From the NCBI GenBank assembly GCA_947445115.1, contig CANFCG010000008.1, positions 1-64,000 of the forward strand: 64,000 nt of DNA, read 5' to 3'. This document shows, piece by piece, positions 17,060 to 27,565 of the stretch (the stretch's first letter is position 1; the number at the start of each line of letters is the position of its first letter). The position numbers and the translations under genes are program-made. The notes beneath the pieces were generated by a model. The model had not been told where the DNA came from, made no database searches, and saw only the letters and a program-made list of their open reading frames with translations. The DNA is from Comamonadaceae bacterium. GTDB lineage: Bacteria; Pseudomonadota; Gammaproteobacteria; Burkholderiales; Burkholderiaceae_C.

Positions 17060-18013
17060 ATGATTCTAGGCATGACTGCACAAACTCACATTCCCGATCA
17101 CATCAATCATGCTGGCGTTTGGCCTGCGCTGCTCACGCCTTTGAGTGCCGATCTCTCCATCAACATCGACTCATTCGCTGCTCATGCCAAAGCTTTGCTG
17201 GCTGCTGGCTGCACGGGCGTGACGCCGTTTGGCACCACAGGAGAAGGGCCTTCGTTTACGGTGACCGAACGCCTGGCCGCCGTGGATGGCTTGATTGCGC
17301 GGGGCGTGCCCGCCAACCGCATCTTGGTCTCGACCAGCTGCGCGGCGTTGCCTGATGTGATCGCACTCACACGCCACGCTACGGGCATCGGCGCGCACGG
17401 CTGCTTGATGCTGCCGCCGTTCTTTTTAAAAAATGTGCCCGAGCAAGGTGTGATCGATGCGTATCGCCTTGTCATCGACCAAGTGCCAAACGTTCGGATG
17501 GTGCTGTATCACTTGCCGCAAATCGCCTACGTTCACCTCACGCAGCAGGTGATTGATACGCTGGTCGTGCAGTATCCAAACACCTTTATCGGCATCAAAG
17601 ATAGCAGTGGCAACACGGACGGTTCGCTCTCGTTTGCCAAGCACTCAAATGGCATGCAAGTCTGGGTCGGCAATGAGCCCGACCTGCGCACGATGGCGGC
17701 TGTGGGAAGTGCGGGCGCAGTCAGTGGCGTGGCGAACGTGATGCCCAAATTGCTACAGCGCATGACTTCAAAATTTGATAAGACAGGTTACGACAAGCAA
17801 GATGCCGCAACAGATCTCGTGCGAGTTAAAGCCTTCATCGACATCCTGAACAGCTTCAACATGACGGCAGCGTTTAAAGGCATCATGGCGATTAAAAATA
17901 ACGATGCAGGCTGGCGACGCGTTCGCCCGCCGCTGGTGAGTTTGAGTGAGCCTGAGCTTGAGCGCTTAGAAGGCATGATGAAAATATTCGCTCTTGACCC
18001 AGCCCATGACTGA
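17060..18013 (+). CDS. Dihydrodipicolinate synthase/N-acetylneuraminate lyase family protein
   Basis: 317 aa Schiff-base aldolase or dehydratase of the DapA superfamily. Motifs: PFGTTGEGPSFTVTERL in the substrate loop, YHLPQ with the catalytic Tyr, and the Schiff-base Lys in FIGIKDSSGN. It sits with a PfkB kinase and a TRAP transporter, so it is more likely catabolic (2-keto-3-deoxy acid or related) than a lysine-pathway enzyme. ATG at 17072 is an alternative start; neither has a good RBS. Overlaps the kinase gene by 8 bases. Confidence 0.85.
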   Translation: MILGMTAQTHIPDHINHAGVWPALLTPLSADLSINIDSFAAHAKALLAAGCTGVTPFGTTGEGPSFTVTERLAAVDGLIARGVPANRILVSTSCAALPDVIALTRHATGIGAHGCLMLPPFFLKNVPEQGVIDAYRLVIDQVPNVRMVLYHLPQIAYVHLTQQVIDTLVVQYPNTFIGIKDSSGNTDGSLSFAKHSNGMQVWVGNEPDLRTMAAVGSAGAVSGVANVMPKLLQRMTSKFDKTGYDKQDAATDLVRVKAFIDILNSFNMTAAFKGIMAIKNNDAGWRRVRPPLVSLSEPELERLEGMMKIFALDPAHD

Positions 18014-18896
18014 CATGGCCTCCTGCGCTGCTATTGATGTCGTTTGCATCGCCAGTTGGAACGCCGATTTGGTCTCGCGCGTAACGCGTCCTATGGCGCG
18101 TGGCGAGACTTTAATGGCGCATTCATTTGATATTCAGCCTGGCGGTAAGGGTTCGAACGCCGCGGTTGCCGCCGCTCGTCAAGGCGCGAAGGTGGGGGTG
18201 ATTGCACGCATCGGCGACGATGATTTTGGCCGCATGGCGTTGTCGCTTTGGACGCGCGCGAGCATTGATACAGAGTACGTTGAAATCGCCCAAAACGAGT
18301 GCAGCGGCGTGGCGCAAATTTTGGTTTACGACGATGGTGATAACAGCATTGCTGTTGCCACTGGCGCAGGATCTGGTCTTGGCGAGGCTAATGTGGACAT
18401 GGCCTGCAAGGCCATTCGCACCGCTAAGGTGGTGATGGCATCCAACGAGGTGCCGCAAGCCGCCACGCTAGCTGCTTTCAAAATAGCGCGAGCAGCAGGC
18501 GCCACAACGATTCTTAACCCTGCGCCCGCGATGGATTTGCCAGATGAGCTTATCGCCTTGTGTGATGTTTTGACACCCAATGAGTCAGAAGCACAGACTT
18601 TATTTGGCAGAGGCGCTGCTGCAATGATTGTGACGATGGGTAGTCAAGGCTGTGCGCTTTATCAAAAAGACAAATTAACGAACCCCATCACGGGCTGGGC
18701 AATGAACGTGGTGGACACCATTGGTGCTGGCGATACGTTCACGGGCGCGTTGGCAGCGGCGATCGCAAGAGGGGAGTCGCTAGGACAGGCTGCGGAGTCG
18801 GCCAACGCAGCAGCAGCGCTTTCTGTGACGGGGCGCGGGGCGATTGCCGCCATGCCAACGCTGGCACAATCTAAAAATCTAAAAAATCAATATTAA
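18006..18896 (+). CDS. PfkB-family sugar kinase, ribokinase-like
   Basis: 296 aa. Contains IQPGGKGSNAAVAAARQGA (sugar-binding GG), ILNPAPAMDLPDELIALCDVLTPNE typical of ribokinases, and the catalytic DTIGAGDTFTGALAAA with the base Asp. Start placed at ATG 18006, overlapping the DapA-family stop; a TTG at 17994 is possible. Its place before a TRAP transporter suggests phosphorylation of an imported sugar, but ribose itself is not usually carried by TRAP systems. Confidence 0.87.
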   Translation: MTDMASCAAIDVVCIASWNADLVSRVTRPMARGETLMAHSFDIQPGGKGSNAAVAAARQGAKVGVIARIGDDDFGRMALSLWTRASIDTEYVEIAQNECSGVAQILVYDDGDNSIAVATGAGSGLGEANVDMACKAIRTAKVVMASNEVPQAATLAAFKIARAAGATTILNPAPAMDLPDELIALCDVLTPNESEAQTLFGRGAAAMIVTMGSQGCALYQKDKLTNPITGWAMNVVDTIGAGDTFTGALAAAIARGESLGQAAESANAAAALSVTGRGAIAAMPTLAQSKNLKNQY

Positions 18897-18906
18897 AGGA
18901 GACAGC

Positions 18907-19884
18907 ATGAAATTGAATCGATTACTTTTGGCGCTTGGTCTAGCTTCCACCCTCGCACTGGCGCAAGCTCAAACGGTGCTGCGTGTCTCCACCCCTGCCG
19001 TGCCCGACGACTGGCACGCCAAGATGTGGACGGTGATGAAAGACGATCTTGCCAAGACTGCGCCCAAGCAGTTTGATGTACAAATCAATTTGAATGCGTC
19101 GCTGTTTAAACAAGGCGCAGAGCCTGCTGCCATGGCGCGTGGCAACTTGGAGCTCTCCGCTATTTCGGCGCAAGACATTGCCAAAATCGTGCCCGAATAT
19201 TCGATTTTTACGGCAGGCTACATCATTCGTGACCCTGCACATTTAAACAAAGTCCACAGCGGCTCGATTGGGGCTGAGATGTCCAAATTAGTCAGTGACA
19301 AGATGGATATCACCATCCTCGCACCGCTCTACTTGGGTACGCGCCAAGTCAATTTGCGCGAAGTCAAAAGCGTGCGAACGCCAGCAGACTTAAAGGGCGT
19401 GAAGCTGCGGATGCCAGGCTCCAAAGAGTGGCTCTTTTTAGGCGAATCCTTGGGCGCGACGCCCACCCCGCTTGCTTTTGGCGAGGTTTACCTTGGACTT
19501 AAAACAGGAACGATTGATGGCCAAGACAATCCGCTACCCACCGTCAAGTCCGCTAAGTTTTATGAAGTGACCAAAGAGATTGTGATGACCAGCCACTTGG
19601 TTGATGGCATCTTTATTTCCATCTCCAACAAAGCATGGAATGCGATGAGCAAAGCCAACCAAGCCAAGGTGAAGGCGGCAGCGATTGCCGCCGCCAAATA
19701 CAACGACGAGAACCGCATCAAAGACGAAGCCGAGCTGGTTGCGTTTATGAAGTCGCAAGGCCTAGTGGTGATCACCCCTGATGTCGCTGCATTCCGTACT
19801 GCCGTTCAAGCAGCCTACAAAAAATCGGATATCTCGCAAACGTGGCCAAAGGGATTGCTTGAGCGCATTAATGCAACCAAGTAA
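18907..19884 (+). CDS. dctP: TRAP transporter substrate-binding protein, DctP family
   Basis: Periplasmic receptor, 325 aa. Signal peptide MKLNRLLLALGLASTLALAQ; the family core DLKGVKLRMPGSKEWLFLGESLG contains the Arg expected to bind the ligand carboxylate, and GLKTGTIDGQDNPLPT follows. A strong AAGGAG RBS lies 10 bases after the kinase gene. Ligand probably an acidic sugar or other organic acid. The 98-base gap to dctQ holds an inverted repeat. Confidence 0.93.
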   Translation: MKLNRLLLALGLASTLALAQAQTVLRVSTPAVPDDWHAKMWTVMKDDLAKTAPKQFDVQINLNASLFKQGAEPAAMARGNLELSAISAQDIAKIVPEYSIFTAGYIIRDPAHLNKVHSGSIGAEMSKLVSDKMDITILAPLYLGTRQVNLREVKSVRTPADLKGVKLRMPGSKEWLFLGESLGATPTPLAFGEVYLGLKTGTIDGQDNPLPTVKSAKFYEVTKEIVMTSHLVDGIFISISNKAWNAMSKANQAKVKAAAIAAAKYNDENRIKDEAELVAFMKSQGLVVITPDVAAFRTAVQAAYKKSDISQTWPKGLLERINATK

Positions 19885-19913
19885 ATTTAACCCCGCCCAT
19901 CGCTCGTGTACTT

Positions 19914-19973
19914 GTCATCTCCGCGTAGGCGGGGATCCACGGTTGCATGGATTCCTGCCTGCGCGGGAATGAC
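19914..19973. repeat. Dispersed inverted repeat between dctP and dctQ
   Basis: Two 26-base arms (19914-19939 and 19948-19973) in inverted orientation with a few mismatches, each of the GTCATNCCCGCGNAGGCGGG type and each containing its own GC-rich palindrome. A related single copy lies at 51519-51545. This resembles the REP/intergenic palindromes common in betaproteobacteria. It interrupts an otherwise tight TRAP operon and may reduce expression of dctQM. Confidence 0.8.
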
Positions 19974-19982
19974 GGAATCAGT

Positions 19983-20441
19983 ATGAAAAAAATTCAATTT
20001 CTCGCCAACGCCATCGGCGTTGCTCTCTTCGCGGCGCTGTTCATCACATTCATCATCCAAATCATCGCGCGGTTTGCCTTCAATGACCCGTTGGCTTGGA
20101 CGGACGAGCTGGCCGTGGTGCTCTACATCTGGACGGTACTGTGGTGCGCTGCTTTTGTGGTGCCGGGCCGCGAGCATGTGAGGTTTGATTTGGCGTACAA
20201 CGCAGCCTCTCCACTCGGACAGCGCGTGATGCGGCTGGTGGGCAGCGCTGCTCTTGTAGGTCTTGTGGGATATGGCCTAGCGGGCAATTGGGACTATGTT
20301 TGGTTTATGCGCCGCGAACGCACACCCGTGCTAGACATCTCGTTCCTTTTGGTGTTTGTTCCGTTCATATTCTTTCTGGTGAGCTTGGTGGTGAGGAATG
20401 CGCATAGCGTGTGGCTGGACATGAAAGGGCGTCATGAGTAA
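19983..20441 (+). CDS. dctQ: TRAP transporter small permease, DctQ family
   Basis: 152 aa, four hydrophobic segments, with FAFNDPLAWTDELAVVLYIW, the DctQ signature, and the ERTPVLDISF region. The start is the ATG at 19983 just after the inverted repeat; an earlier in-frame ATG lies inside the repeat. Overlaps dctM by 8 bases. Confidence 0.92.
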   Translation: MKKIQFLANAIGVALFAALFITFIIQIIARFAFNDPLAWTDELAVVLYIWTVLWCAAFVVPGREHVRFDLAYNAASPLGQRVMRLVGSAALVGLVGYGLAGNWDYVWFMRRERTPVLDISFLLVFVPFIFFLVSLVVRNAHSVWLDMKGRHE

Positions 20442-21732
20442 CGCACTTTTATTGATGTTCTCCATCTTGGCCACTGGCATGGCGATTCGAGTGCCGATTG
20501 CCTTTTCCATGTTGGCTGGCGGCATCGCGTACCTGATTTTCAAAGGTCAAGACCTTGGATTAGCTGCAGAACAAATTTTGAATGGCCTGTACAACGGCTA
20601 CATTTTGTTGGCCGTGCCGCTGTTCATTTTTGCGGCCAACGTGATGAACGCGGGCACGATCTCTACGCGCCTGTTTGACTTTGCCAAAGTGCTGGTAGGA
20701 CGTATGCGCGGAGGCTTGGCGCAGGTGGACATCATGGTGAGCGTCATTTTTTCTGGCATGAGCGGCAGCGCCATTGCGGATGCAGCAGGGCCTGGCTTGG
20801 TCACGATTAAAGAGATGCTCAAAAAGCCCGAGTACACGCCTGGCTTTGCAGGTGCGGTGGTCGTGGCCTCCGCCACCATTGGCCCCATCATTCCGCCGTC
20901 GATTCCGATGGTGATTTATGCGCTGGTGTCTGGCACGTCGGTGGGTGCGTTGTTTTTGGGAGGCGTGATTCCTGGGCTCTTGATGGCGGTGTTCCTGATG
21001 ATGGGTGTGCACTGGGTCGCAGTCAAGCGCAATATGCCGCGCGACACATCAGTCAAGTGGGCAGATGTGCCGTCTATCGTGATGCGCGGGCTCTTACCGC
21101 TCTCGTTACCTGTGGTGCTGCTGACGGGGATTTACTCAGGCGCATTTACGCCAACCGAAGCCGCAGCTGTGGCGGCGCTGCACGCGCTGGTGCTGGCAGG
21201 GGTTGTGTACCGTGCACTGGATTGGAAAGGGCTGTTTGCCGTCACGCTGGAGTCCGCGCGGGCTAGCACCGTGGTGACGCTCATCATTGCGTCCGCGTAT
21301 CTGATGAATTACGTTTTTACGGCAGAGGGTGTACCTCAGCACATGGCCGAGTGGGTGGGCGGCATGGGGCTGACGAAGGTGCAGTTTTTACTGCTCGTCA
21401 ATGTGATGATGCTGGTGCTCGGCTGCTTTTTAGATGTGTCCGTCATCTTGCTGGTCTTCGTGCCCATGCTGATTCCTGCCGCCAAATTGCTGGGCGTGGA
21501 CCTCGTTCACTTTGGTGTGGTGGCGGTGGTCAACATGATGATAGGCATGATTCATCCGCCCTTTGGCATGCTGCTTTTTGTCACGAATGCGCTGACAGGT
21601 ATTCCGCTCAAAGAGATGATCCGCGAGGGTTGGCTGTTCGTCGGCATCTTGATTGCGGCGCTGATGCTGTTTACCTTTGTGCCGCAAATCGTGTTGTGGT
21701 TGCCGCAGACGATGGGCTACAAAACGATTTAA
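20434..21732 (+). CDS. dctM: TRAP transporter large permease, DctM family
   Basis: 432 aa, about 12 membrane segments; ion-coupled transport subunit. Motifs: VPLFIFAANVMNAG, SVIFSGMSGSAIADAAGPG, ATIGPIIPPSIPMVIY and the C-terminal HPPFGMLLFVTNALTGIP. Overlaps dctQ, completing a three-part TRAP system. Confidence 0.95.
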   Translation: MSNALLLMFSILATGMAIRVPIAFSMLAGGIAYLIFKGQDLGLAAEQILNGLYNGYILLAVPLFIFAANVMNAGTISTRLFDFAKVLVGRMRGGLAQVDIMVSVIFSGMSGSAIADAAGPGLVTIKEMLKKPEYTPGFAGAVVVASATIGPIIPPSIPMVIYALVSGTSVGALFLGGVIPGLLMAVFLMMGVHWVAVKRNMPRDTSVKWADVPSIVMRGLLPLSLPVVLLTGIYSGAFTPTEAAAVAALHALVLAGVVYRALDWKGLFAVTLESARASTVVTLIIASAYLMNYVFTAEGVPQHMAEWVGGMGLTKVQFLLLVNVMMLVLGCFLDVSVILLVFVPMLIPAAKLLGVDLVHFGVVAVVNMMIGMIHPPFGMLLFVTNALTGIPLKEMIREGWLFVGILIAALMLFTFVPQIVLWLPQTMGYKTI

Positions 21733-21740
21733 AAATCGTT
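21723..21740 (-). terminator. Weak hairpin between dctM and amidohydrolase genes
   Basis: AACGATTT and AAATCGTT (8 bp) around two bases, overlapping the dctM stop and lying 10 bases past the end of the convergent amidohydrolase gene. The minus-strand 3' side has only four T residues, so termination may be weak. Confidence 0.35.
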
Positions 21741-21749
21741 AAAAAGTTA

Positions 21750-22613
21750 CTAACTTAGTCCAAGCAACCGCATCGCATTGGTCTTCAAAATGAGCGGTTT
21801 GACATCGTCCTTAAACCCTGCTTCTTCGAAGTCGGCCATCCAGCGGTCGGGCGTGATCAGCGGGTAGTCGCTGCCGAACAGGATGCGGTCTTTCAAAAGC
21901 GAATTGGCGTATTGGATGAGTTGCGGCGCAAAGTATTTGGGACTCCAGCCCGACAGGTCAATCCAAATGTTGGGCTTGTGCAAGGCCAGCGAAATGGCTT
22001 CGTCTTGCCACGGCCAGCTTGGGTGAGCGATGACGATTTGCATGTCGGGAAAGGCAATGGCGACATCTTCTAACAACATGGGATTGGAGTTTTGCAGGCG
22101 CAGACCGCCACCGCAGCGCATGCCCGAGCCAATGCCGCTGTGGCCGCTGTGAAAGATGGCGGGCAGCTTGTATTCGTTGATGACTTCGTAAATCGGCCAA
22201 GCCATTTTGTCGGCAGGTAAAAAGCCTTGCACCGTGGGGTGGAACTTAAAGCCTTTGACGCCGTGGTTTTCGACCAAGCGGCGTGCCTCGCGGCCACCCA
22301 TCTTGCCCTTGTGCGGGTCGATAGAACCAAAGGCGATCATGATATCGCTGTTGGCGGCAGCTGCGTCGGCGATCTCTTCGTTGGTGATGCGGGCGCGGCC
22401 CATTTGCGATTCTGCATCCACCGTAAAATTGACGAAACCGATTTTGCGTTCGCGGTAATAGGCGATGGTCTCTTCCATGGTTGGGCGCTTGGCATTACGA
22501 AAGTATTTGTCCGCCGCGCGGTCGTATTCTTCGCCGTAGTTGTCAAAGGGGTTACGGCACGAGACCTCGAGGTGAGTGTGCGTGTCGATGGCGATGAGGT
22601 TTTTTGTATCCAT
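21750..22613 (-). CDS. Amidohydrolase-family protein (amidohydrolase 2 / ACMSD-like)
   Basis: 287 aa TIM-barrel metal enzyme. N-terminal metal motif IDTHTHLEV, then HPTVQGF, IFHSGHSG, VIAHPSWPW and the catalytic Asp in ILFGSDYPLITPDRW. This subfamily contains decarboxylases, hydratases and lactonases; the substrate is not evident. The start at 22613 follows GGAG at proper spacing. It lies 29 bases after the LysR gene on the same strand, so the two are probably cotranscribed. Confidence 0.85.
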   Translation of the reverse strand: MDTKNLIAIDTHTHLEVSCRNPFDNYGEEYDRAADKYFRNAKRPTMEETIAYYRERKIGFVNFTVDAESQMGRARITNEEIADAAAANSDIMIAFGSIDPHKGKMGGREARRLVENHGVKGFKFHPTVQGFLPADKMAWPIYEVINEYKLPAIFHSGHSGIGSGMRCGGGLRLQNSNPMLLEDVAIAFPDMQIVIAHPSWPWQDEAISLALHKPNIWIDLSGWSPKYFAPQLIQYANSLLKDRILFGSDYPLITPDRWMADFEEAGFKDDVKPLILKTNAMRLLGLS

Positions 22614-22642
22614 GATGCGTTGCTCCAAATGATGCGATGAGT

Positions 22643-23539
22643 TTAACGTGACAAAGTGGATTGCCGAAAATCGCGGATGGTCTCTAGCAGTGAAGCCAAC
22701 AACGGCGAGCGCTCGGTTTTTAAGTAGTAACAATGCAGATCCATGAATGCATCGGGTTGATTTTTGAGTGGGAGGCAGACCAAATTAGGCAACTGCAAAT
22801 TACGCAGAGACTCGGGCACCAGCATGACCCCCATGCCGCAAGCGACCATCATCGCGCCAGTCACCACATCGGATGCGAGCTGCTTGACCTTGGGTTCAAA
22901 GCCGCTTGCGCGGCACAGCTCTAGTCCCACATTCGCCAATTGCGATAGTGGCGCTGACGGCATGATCATCGGCTCATCGCGAAGGTCTCGCATGGCAATT
23001 GGCGTCCGCGTTGCGAGGCGGTGACTTTGGTGCAGTGCGACCAGCACGCGCTCCCGTGCCACCAATTCAATAGTGATGTCGGCGTCGCTGGGCAGCATTC
23101 GCTCAAACACCAAGAGCACGCGGCCTTGGCGTAGCGCGGTGACTTGGGCTGGTGTGGGGTCGTGGTGCAGCACCAATTTGACCTCGGGGTGCGCCGCGCA
23201 AAAGCCAGAGAGCAAACGCGGCAACACGTCAAACATAGCTGTGCCAAAGACACCAATATCTAGTCTGCCGACTTGCCCTTTCCCCGCCAGTTGCGCTCGC
23301 TCTGCAGCTTGATCGGATAGGGCGCAAATGCTGCGTGCATCTTTAAGCAAGGCCTCGCCCGCTTGCGTCAGATCGACACCGCGCGGCGTGCGGGTAAAAA
23401 GCTGCACGCCAAGGTCGGCCTCCAGTGCATGAATTTGGCGCGTCAGTGGCGGTTGCGTCAGGTGTATCCGTAGGGCAGCGCGACCAATGTTGCGTTCCTC
23501 AGCAACGGCGATAAAGTTTTTGAGCTGACGAATATCCAT
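22643..23539 (-). CDS. LysR-family transcriptional regulator
   Basis: 298 aa. Begins MDIRQLKNFIAVAEERNIGRAALR with the winged helix TQPPLTRQIHALEADLGVQLF, then the periplasmic-binding-like effector domain. The start is set at this Met; an upstream in-frame Met would add 30 residues with no LysR similarity. Divergent from the beta-glucuronidase gene with a T-N11-A site between, so it likely controls the glucuronide operon and its own downstream amidohydrolase. Confidence 0.93.
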   Translation of the reverse strand: MDIRQLKNFIAVAEERNIGRAALRIHLTQPPLTRQIHALEADLGVQLFTRTPRGVDLTQAGEALLKDARSICALSDQAAERAQLAGKGQVGRLDIGVFGTAMFDVLPRLLSGFCAAHPEVKLVLHHDPTPAQVTALRQGRVLLVFERMLPSDADITIELVARERVLVALHQSHRLATRTPIAMRDLRDEPMIMPSAPLSQLANVGLELCRASGFEPKVKQLASDVVTGAMMVACGMGVMLVPESLRNLQLPNLVCLPLKNQPDAFMDLHCYYLKTERSPLLASLLETIRDFRQSTLSR

Positions 23540-23548
23540 GATGACTCC

Positions 23549-23563
23549 ATACCAAAAAAGTAT
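23549..23563. promoter_or_regulatory. Candidate LysR-type operator
   Basis: ATAC-N7-GTAT, a 15-base dyad fitting the T-N11-A LysR-type rule, in the 82-base region between the lysR gene and uidA. Confidence 0.4.
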
Positions 23564-23582
23564 TGAAGTGATCTTATTATGA

Positions 23583-25391
<1,809 letters not shown>

Positions 25392-25405
25392 TAGGAGCTT
25401 TGATC

Positions 25406-26644
25406 ATGACTCTTTCACTCAAACTTATTGCGCTCGCAACTTCGCTGTTACTCGGCTCGTACGCCTTCGCGCAATCCAATACGGTTGATGTGCTGCATTG
25501 GTGGACGACAGGCGGTACGGCAGCAGCAGCAGCCAAGCTGAAAGAGGCGGCCAAAGCGGCGGGCGTAGAGTGGAAAGATGTGGCAGTGGCAGGCAATGAA
25601 AACCAGCGAACGCTCCTTCGTACACGCGTTCTCAAAGGCGATGCACCGGGCGCTGCGCAATTGGTAACTGATATCGCCATCTATGCCGATCAGCGCGATC
25701 AGTTATTGAGCTTGAATGTTATAGCCAAAGAGCAAAACTGGGAAAAAGTGTTACCTCCAGTGATTAACGATTACGTTAAAGCATGGGGGCGCGACTATGT
25801 GGCCGTGCCACTCAATGCGCATCGCCTCTCGGTGATGTTTACCAATACCAAATTGCTTAAACAATTGGGGGCAAAAACACCGACCAATTGGGAGGAGTTT
25901 TTTGCCGTAGCCGATAAAGCCAAGGCGGCAGGTATCACACCCTTTGCATGGGGTAACAGGCAAGTGACTACGATCACGTTTGACCAAATCGCCATGAGCG
26001 TTTTAGGCCCACAAAACTTTAAGCAAGCCTTCAACAATGGTGACGAAAAAATTCTTGCCAGCAAAGACATGACCAAGGTGTTTGAGCACTTTAGACGCTT
26101 GGCCAACTATGCCGATAAGAGCCAACAAACCAAGCCGTGGGTAGAAGGTGCGCAAGGCGTGGTGCAAGGGAAAATTTTGTTCCAAATCATGGGTGACTGG
26201 GCTAAGAGTGAGTACGTGCGTGCTGGCATGAAGATCAATGACGATTTCACTTGTACGCCTGTGCCAGGAACAGCGAAGAGTTATCAATTCATCCCCGATG
26301 CCTTTTTGTTCTTTAAAACCAAAAACGATAGCTCGGCGGCGCAGCTCAAACTGGCGCGCGCCTTGATGGATAAATCCACGCAAGAGGCCTTTAATCTGGT
26401 CAAAGGATCTGTGCCTGCCCGCAACGATGTAGACATGAGCAAGTTTGATGAATGCGCTAAAAAATCTTATAGCGACTTCAACGCAGCGGGCAAAGCAGGA
26501 ACGCTGGTGATGTTTTGGGGCACGCAAGCCTCCGCCCCGCGCTATGCCGCCATGACGGATGTGGTGATGGAGTACTTTGCCAAGCCAGAGATGACGGCTG
26601 AGCAAGGCCGCGCTAAGTTGGCGGCAGCATCCAAAGCCAATTGA
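25406..26644 (+). CDS. Sugar ABC transporter substrate-binding protein (CUT1)
   Basis: 412 aa. Signal peptide ending near GSYAFAQS; solute-binding family 1 with VLHWWTTGGTAAA at the N-terminus and PVPGTAKSYQFIPDAFLFF. It resembles glucose/mannose-binding proteins of the GtsA group. Start at 25406 with AGGAG upstream. With uidA in front, the ligand may be a glucuronide or oligosaccharide; this is inference. Confidence 0.9.
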   Translation: MTLSLKLIALATSLLLGSYAFAQSNTVDVLHWWTTGGTAAAAAKLKEAAKAAGVEWKDVAVAGNENQRTLLRTRVLKGDAPGAAQLVTDIAIYADQRDQLLSLNVIAKEQNWEKVLPPVINDYVKAWGRDYVAVPLNAHRLSVMFTNTKLLKQLGAKTPTNWEEFFAVADKAKAAGITPFAWGNRQVTTITFDQIAMSVLGPQNFKQAFNNGDEKILASKDMTKVFEHFRRLANYADKSQQTKPWVEGAQGVVQGKILFQIMGDWAKSEYVRAGMKINDDFTCTPVPGTAKSYQFIPDAFLFFKTKNDSSAAQLKLARALMDKSTQEAFNLVKGSVPARNDVDMSKFDECAKKSYSDFNAAGKAGTLVMFWGTQASAPRYAAMTDVVMEYFAKPEMTAEQGRAKLAAASKAN

Positions 26645-26667
26645 TCTTTGATTGACACAGACACGCC

Positions 26668-27555
26668 ATGTCATCCACCAGCAAACGCCTAGACAAGTGG
26701 CTACCGCAACTCGTGGTCTCGCCCGCGTTTGCGCTCTCTGTGCTATTTTTTTACGGACTGTGCGTCTGGGTGAGTGCGCTGTCGTTTACCAGCTCTGGCC
26801 CTTCTATGACATGGAACTGGGTCGGGTTTGCTCAGTATCAAAAACTATTTGCAAGCGATATTTGGTGGCTCTCAGTGCGCAACATGGGGCTCTTTATTCC
26901 CATCACCATCTGCGTCCCCTTGGTGCTGGGCGCGGGGCTTGCCATTTTGTTAGATCAGCGCATCCGTTTTGAAGGCGGCCTACGCACGCTGTATCTGTAT
27001 CCACTGGCACTGTCATGGATTGTGGCGGGCACGCTATGGCGCTGGATTTTGACCCCTGATGTGGGGATTGAAAATTTCCTCAAAACGCATGGATTTCCCA
27101 ATGCCACCTTCGATTGGATTGTGAACACCGACTACAGTATTTACGCTATTGCACTGGTGGCCGTGTGGCACTCCACAGGGTTTGTGATGGCGATGTTTGT
27201 GGCGGGACTGCGCAGCATTGACGACTCGATCATCAAAGCCGCCCGCATTGATGGTGCGAGCATGCCGCGCATTTATTGGAGCGTGATCTTGCCCGCGCTA
27301 CGTCCCACCATTTTTAGTGCCCTCATCATCTTGTTGCCCGCCATGATTAAGACCTATGACCTCGTCATCGTCCTCACGGGCGGTGGGCCTGGACAGTCGA
27401 GTATGTTGCCCGCGACCTTTATGTTTGAACACTTTTTTGCACGCCAACAAATGGCGCTAGGTGCGGCGGCGGGCGTGATTATTTTGATGACTTGTATTGC
27501 GATTTCTGTGCCGTACATCGTGATTGAAATGCGCAAACAAAATCAAGAGGCGTAA
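26668..27555 (+). CDS. Sugar ABC transporter permease 1 (MalF-like)
   Basis: 295 aa, six membrane segments, with the EAA loop KAARIDGASMPRIYWSVILPAL that contacts the ATPase. Second gene of the CUT1 transporter, 23 bases after the binding-protein gene. No strong RBS is visible. Confidence 0.93.
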   Translation: MSSTSKRLDKWLPQLVVSPAFALSVLFFYGLCVWVSALSFTSSGPSMTWNWVGFAQYQKLFASDIWWLSVRNMGLFIPITICVPLVLGAGLAILLDQRIRFEGGLRTLYLYPLALSWIVAGTLWRWILTPDVGIENFLKTHGFPNATFDWIVNTDYSIYAIALVAVWHSTGFVMAMFVAGLRSIDDSIIKAARIDGASMPRIYWSVILPALRPTIFSALIILLPAMIKTYDLVIVLTGGGPGQSSMLPATFMFEHFFARQQMALGAAAGVIILMTCIAISVPYIVIEMRKQNQEA

Positions 27556-27565
27556 GGATCTACCC

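Noticed and set aside
19914-19973. Repeat as the start of a CRISPR array
   Set aside because: Only two inverted arms, no direct repeats or spacers and no cas genes.
19947-19982. N-terminal extension of dctQ from an earlier ATG
   Set aside because: These codons lie inside the inverted repeat; the family N-terminus begins at 19983.
22614-22733. 40-residue N-terminal extension of the amidohydrolase
   Set aside because: It overlaps the lysR 3' end, and the ATG at 22613 has a good GGAG RBS.
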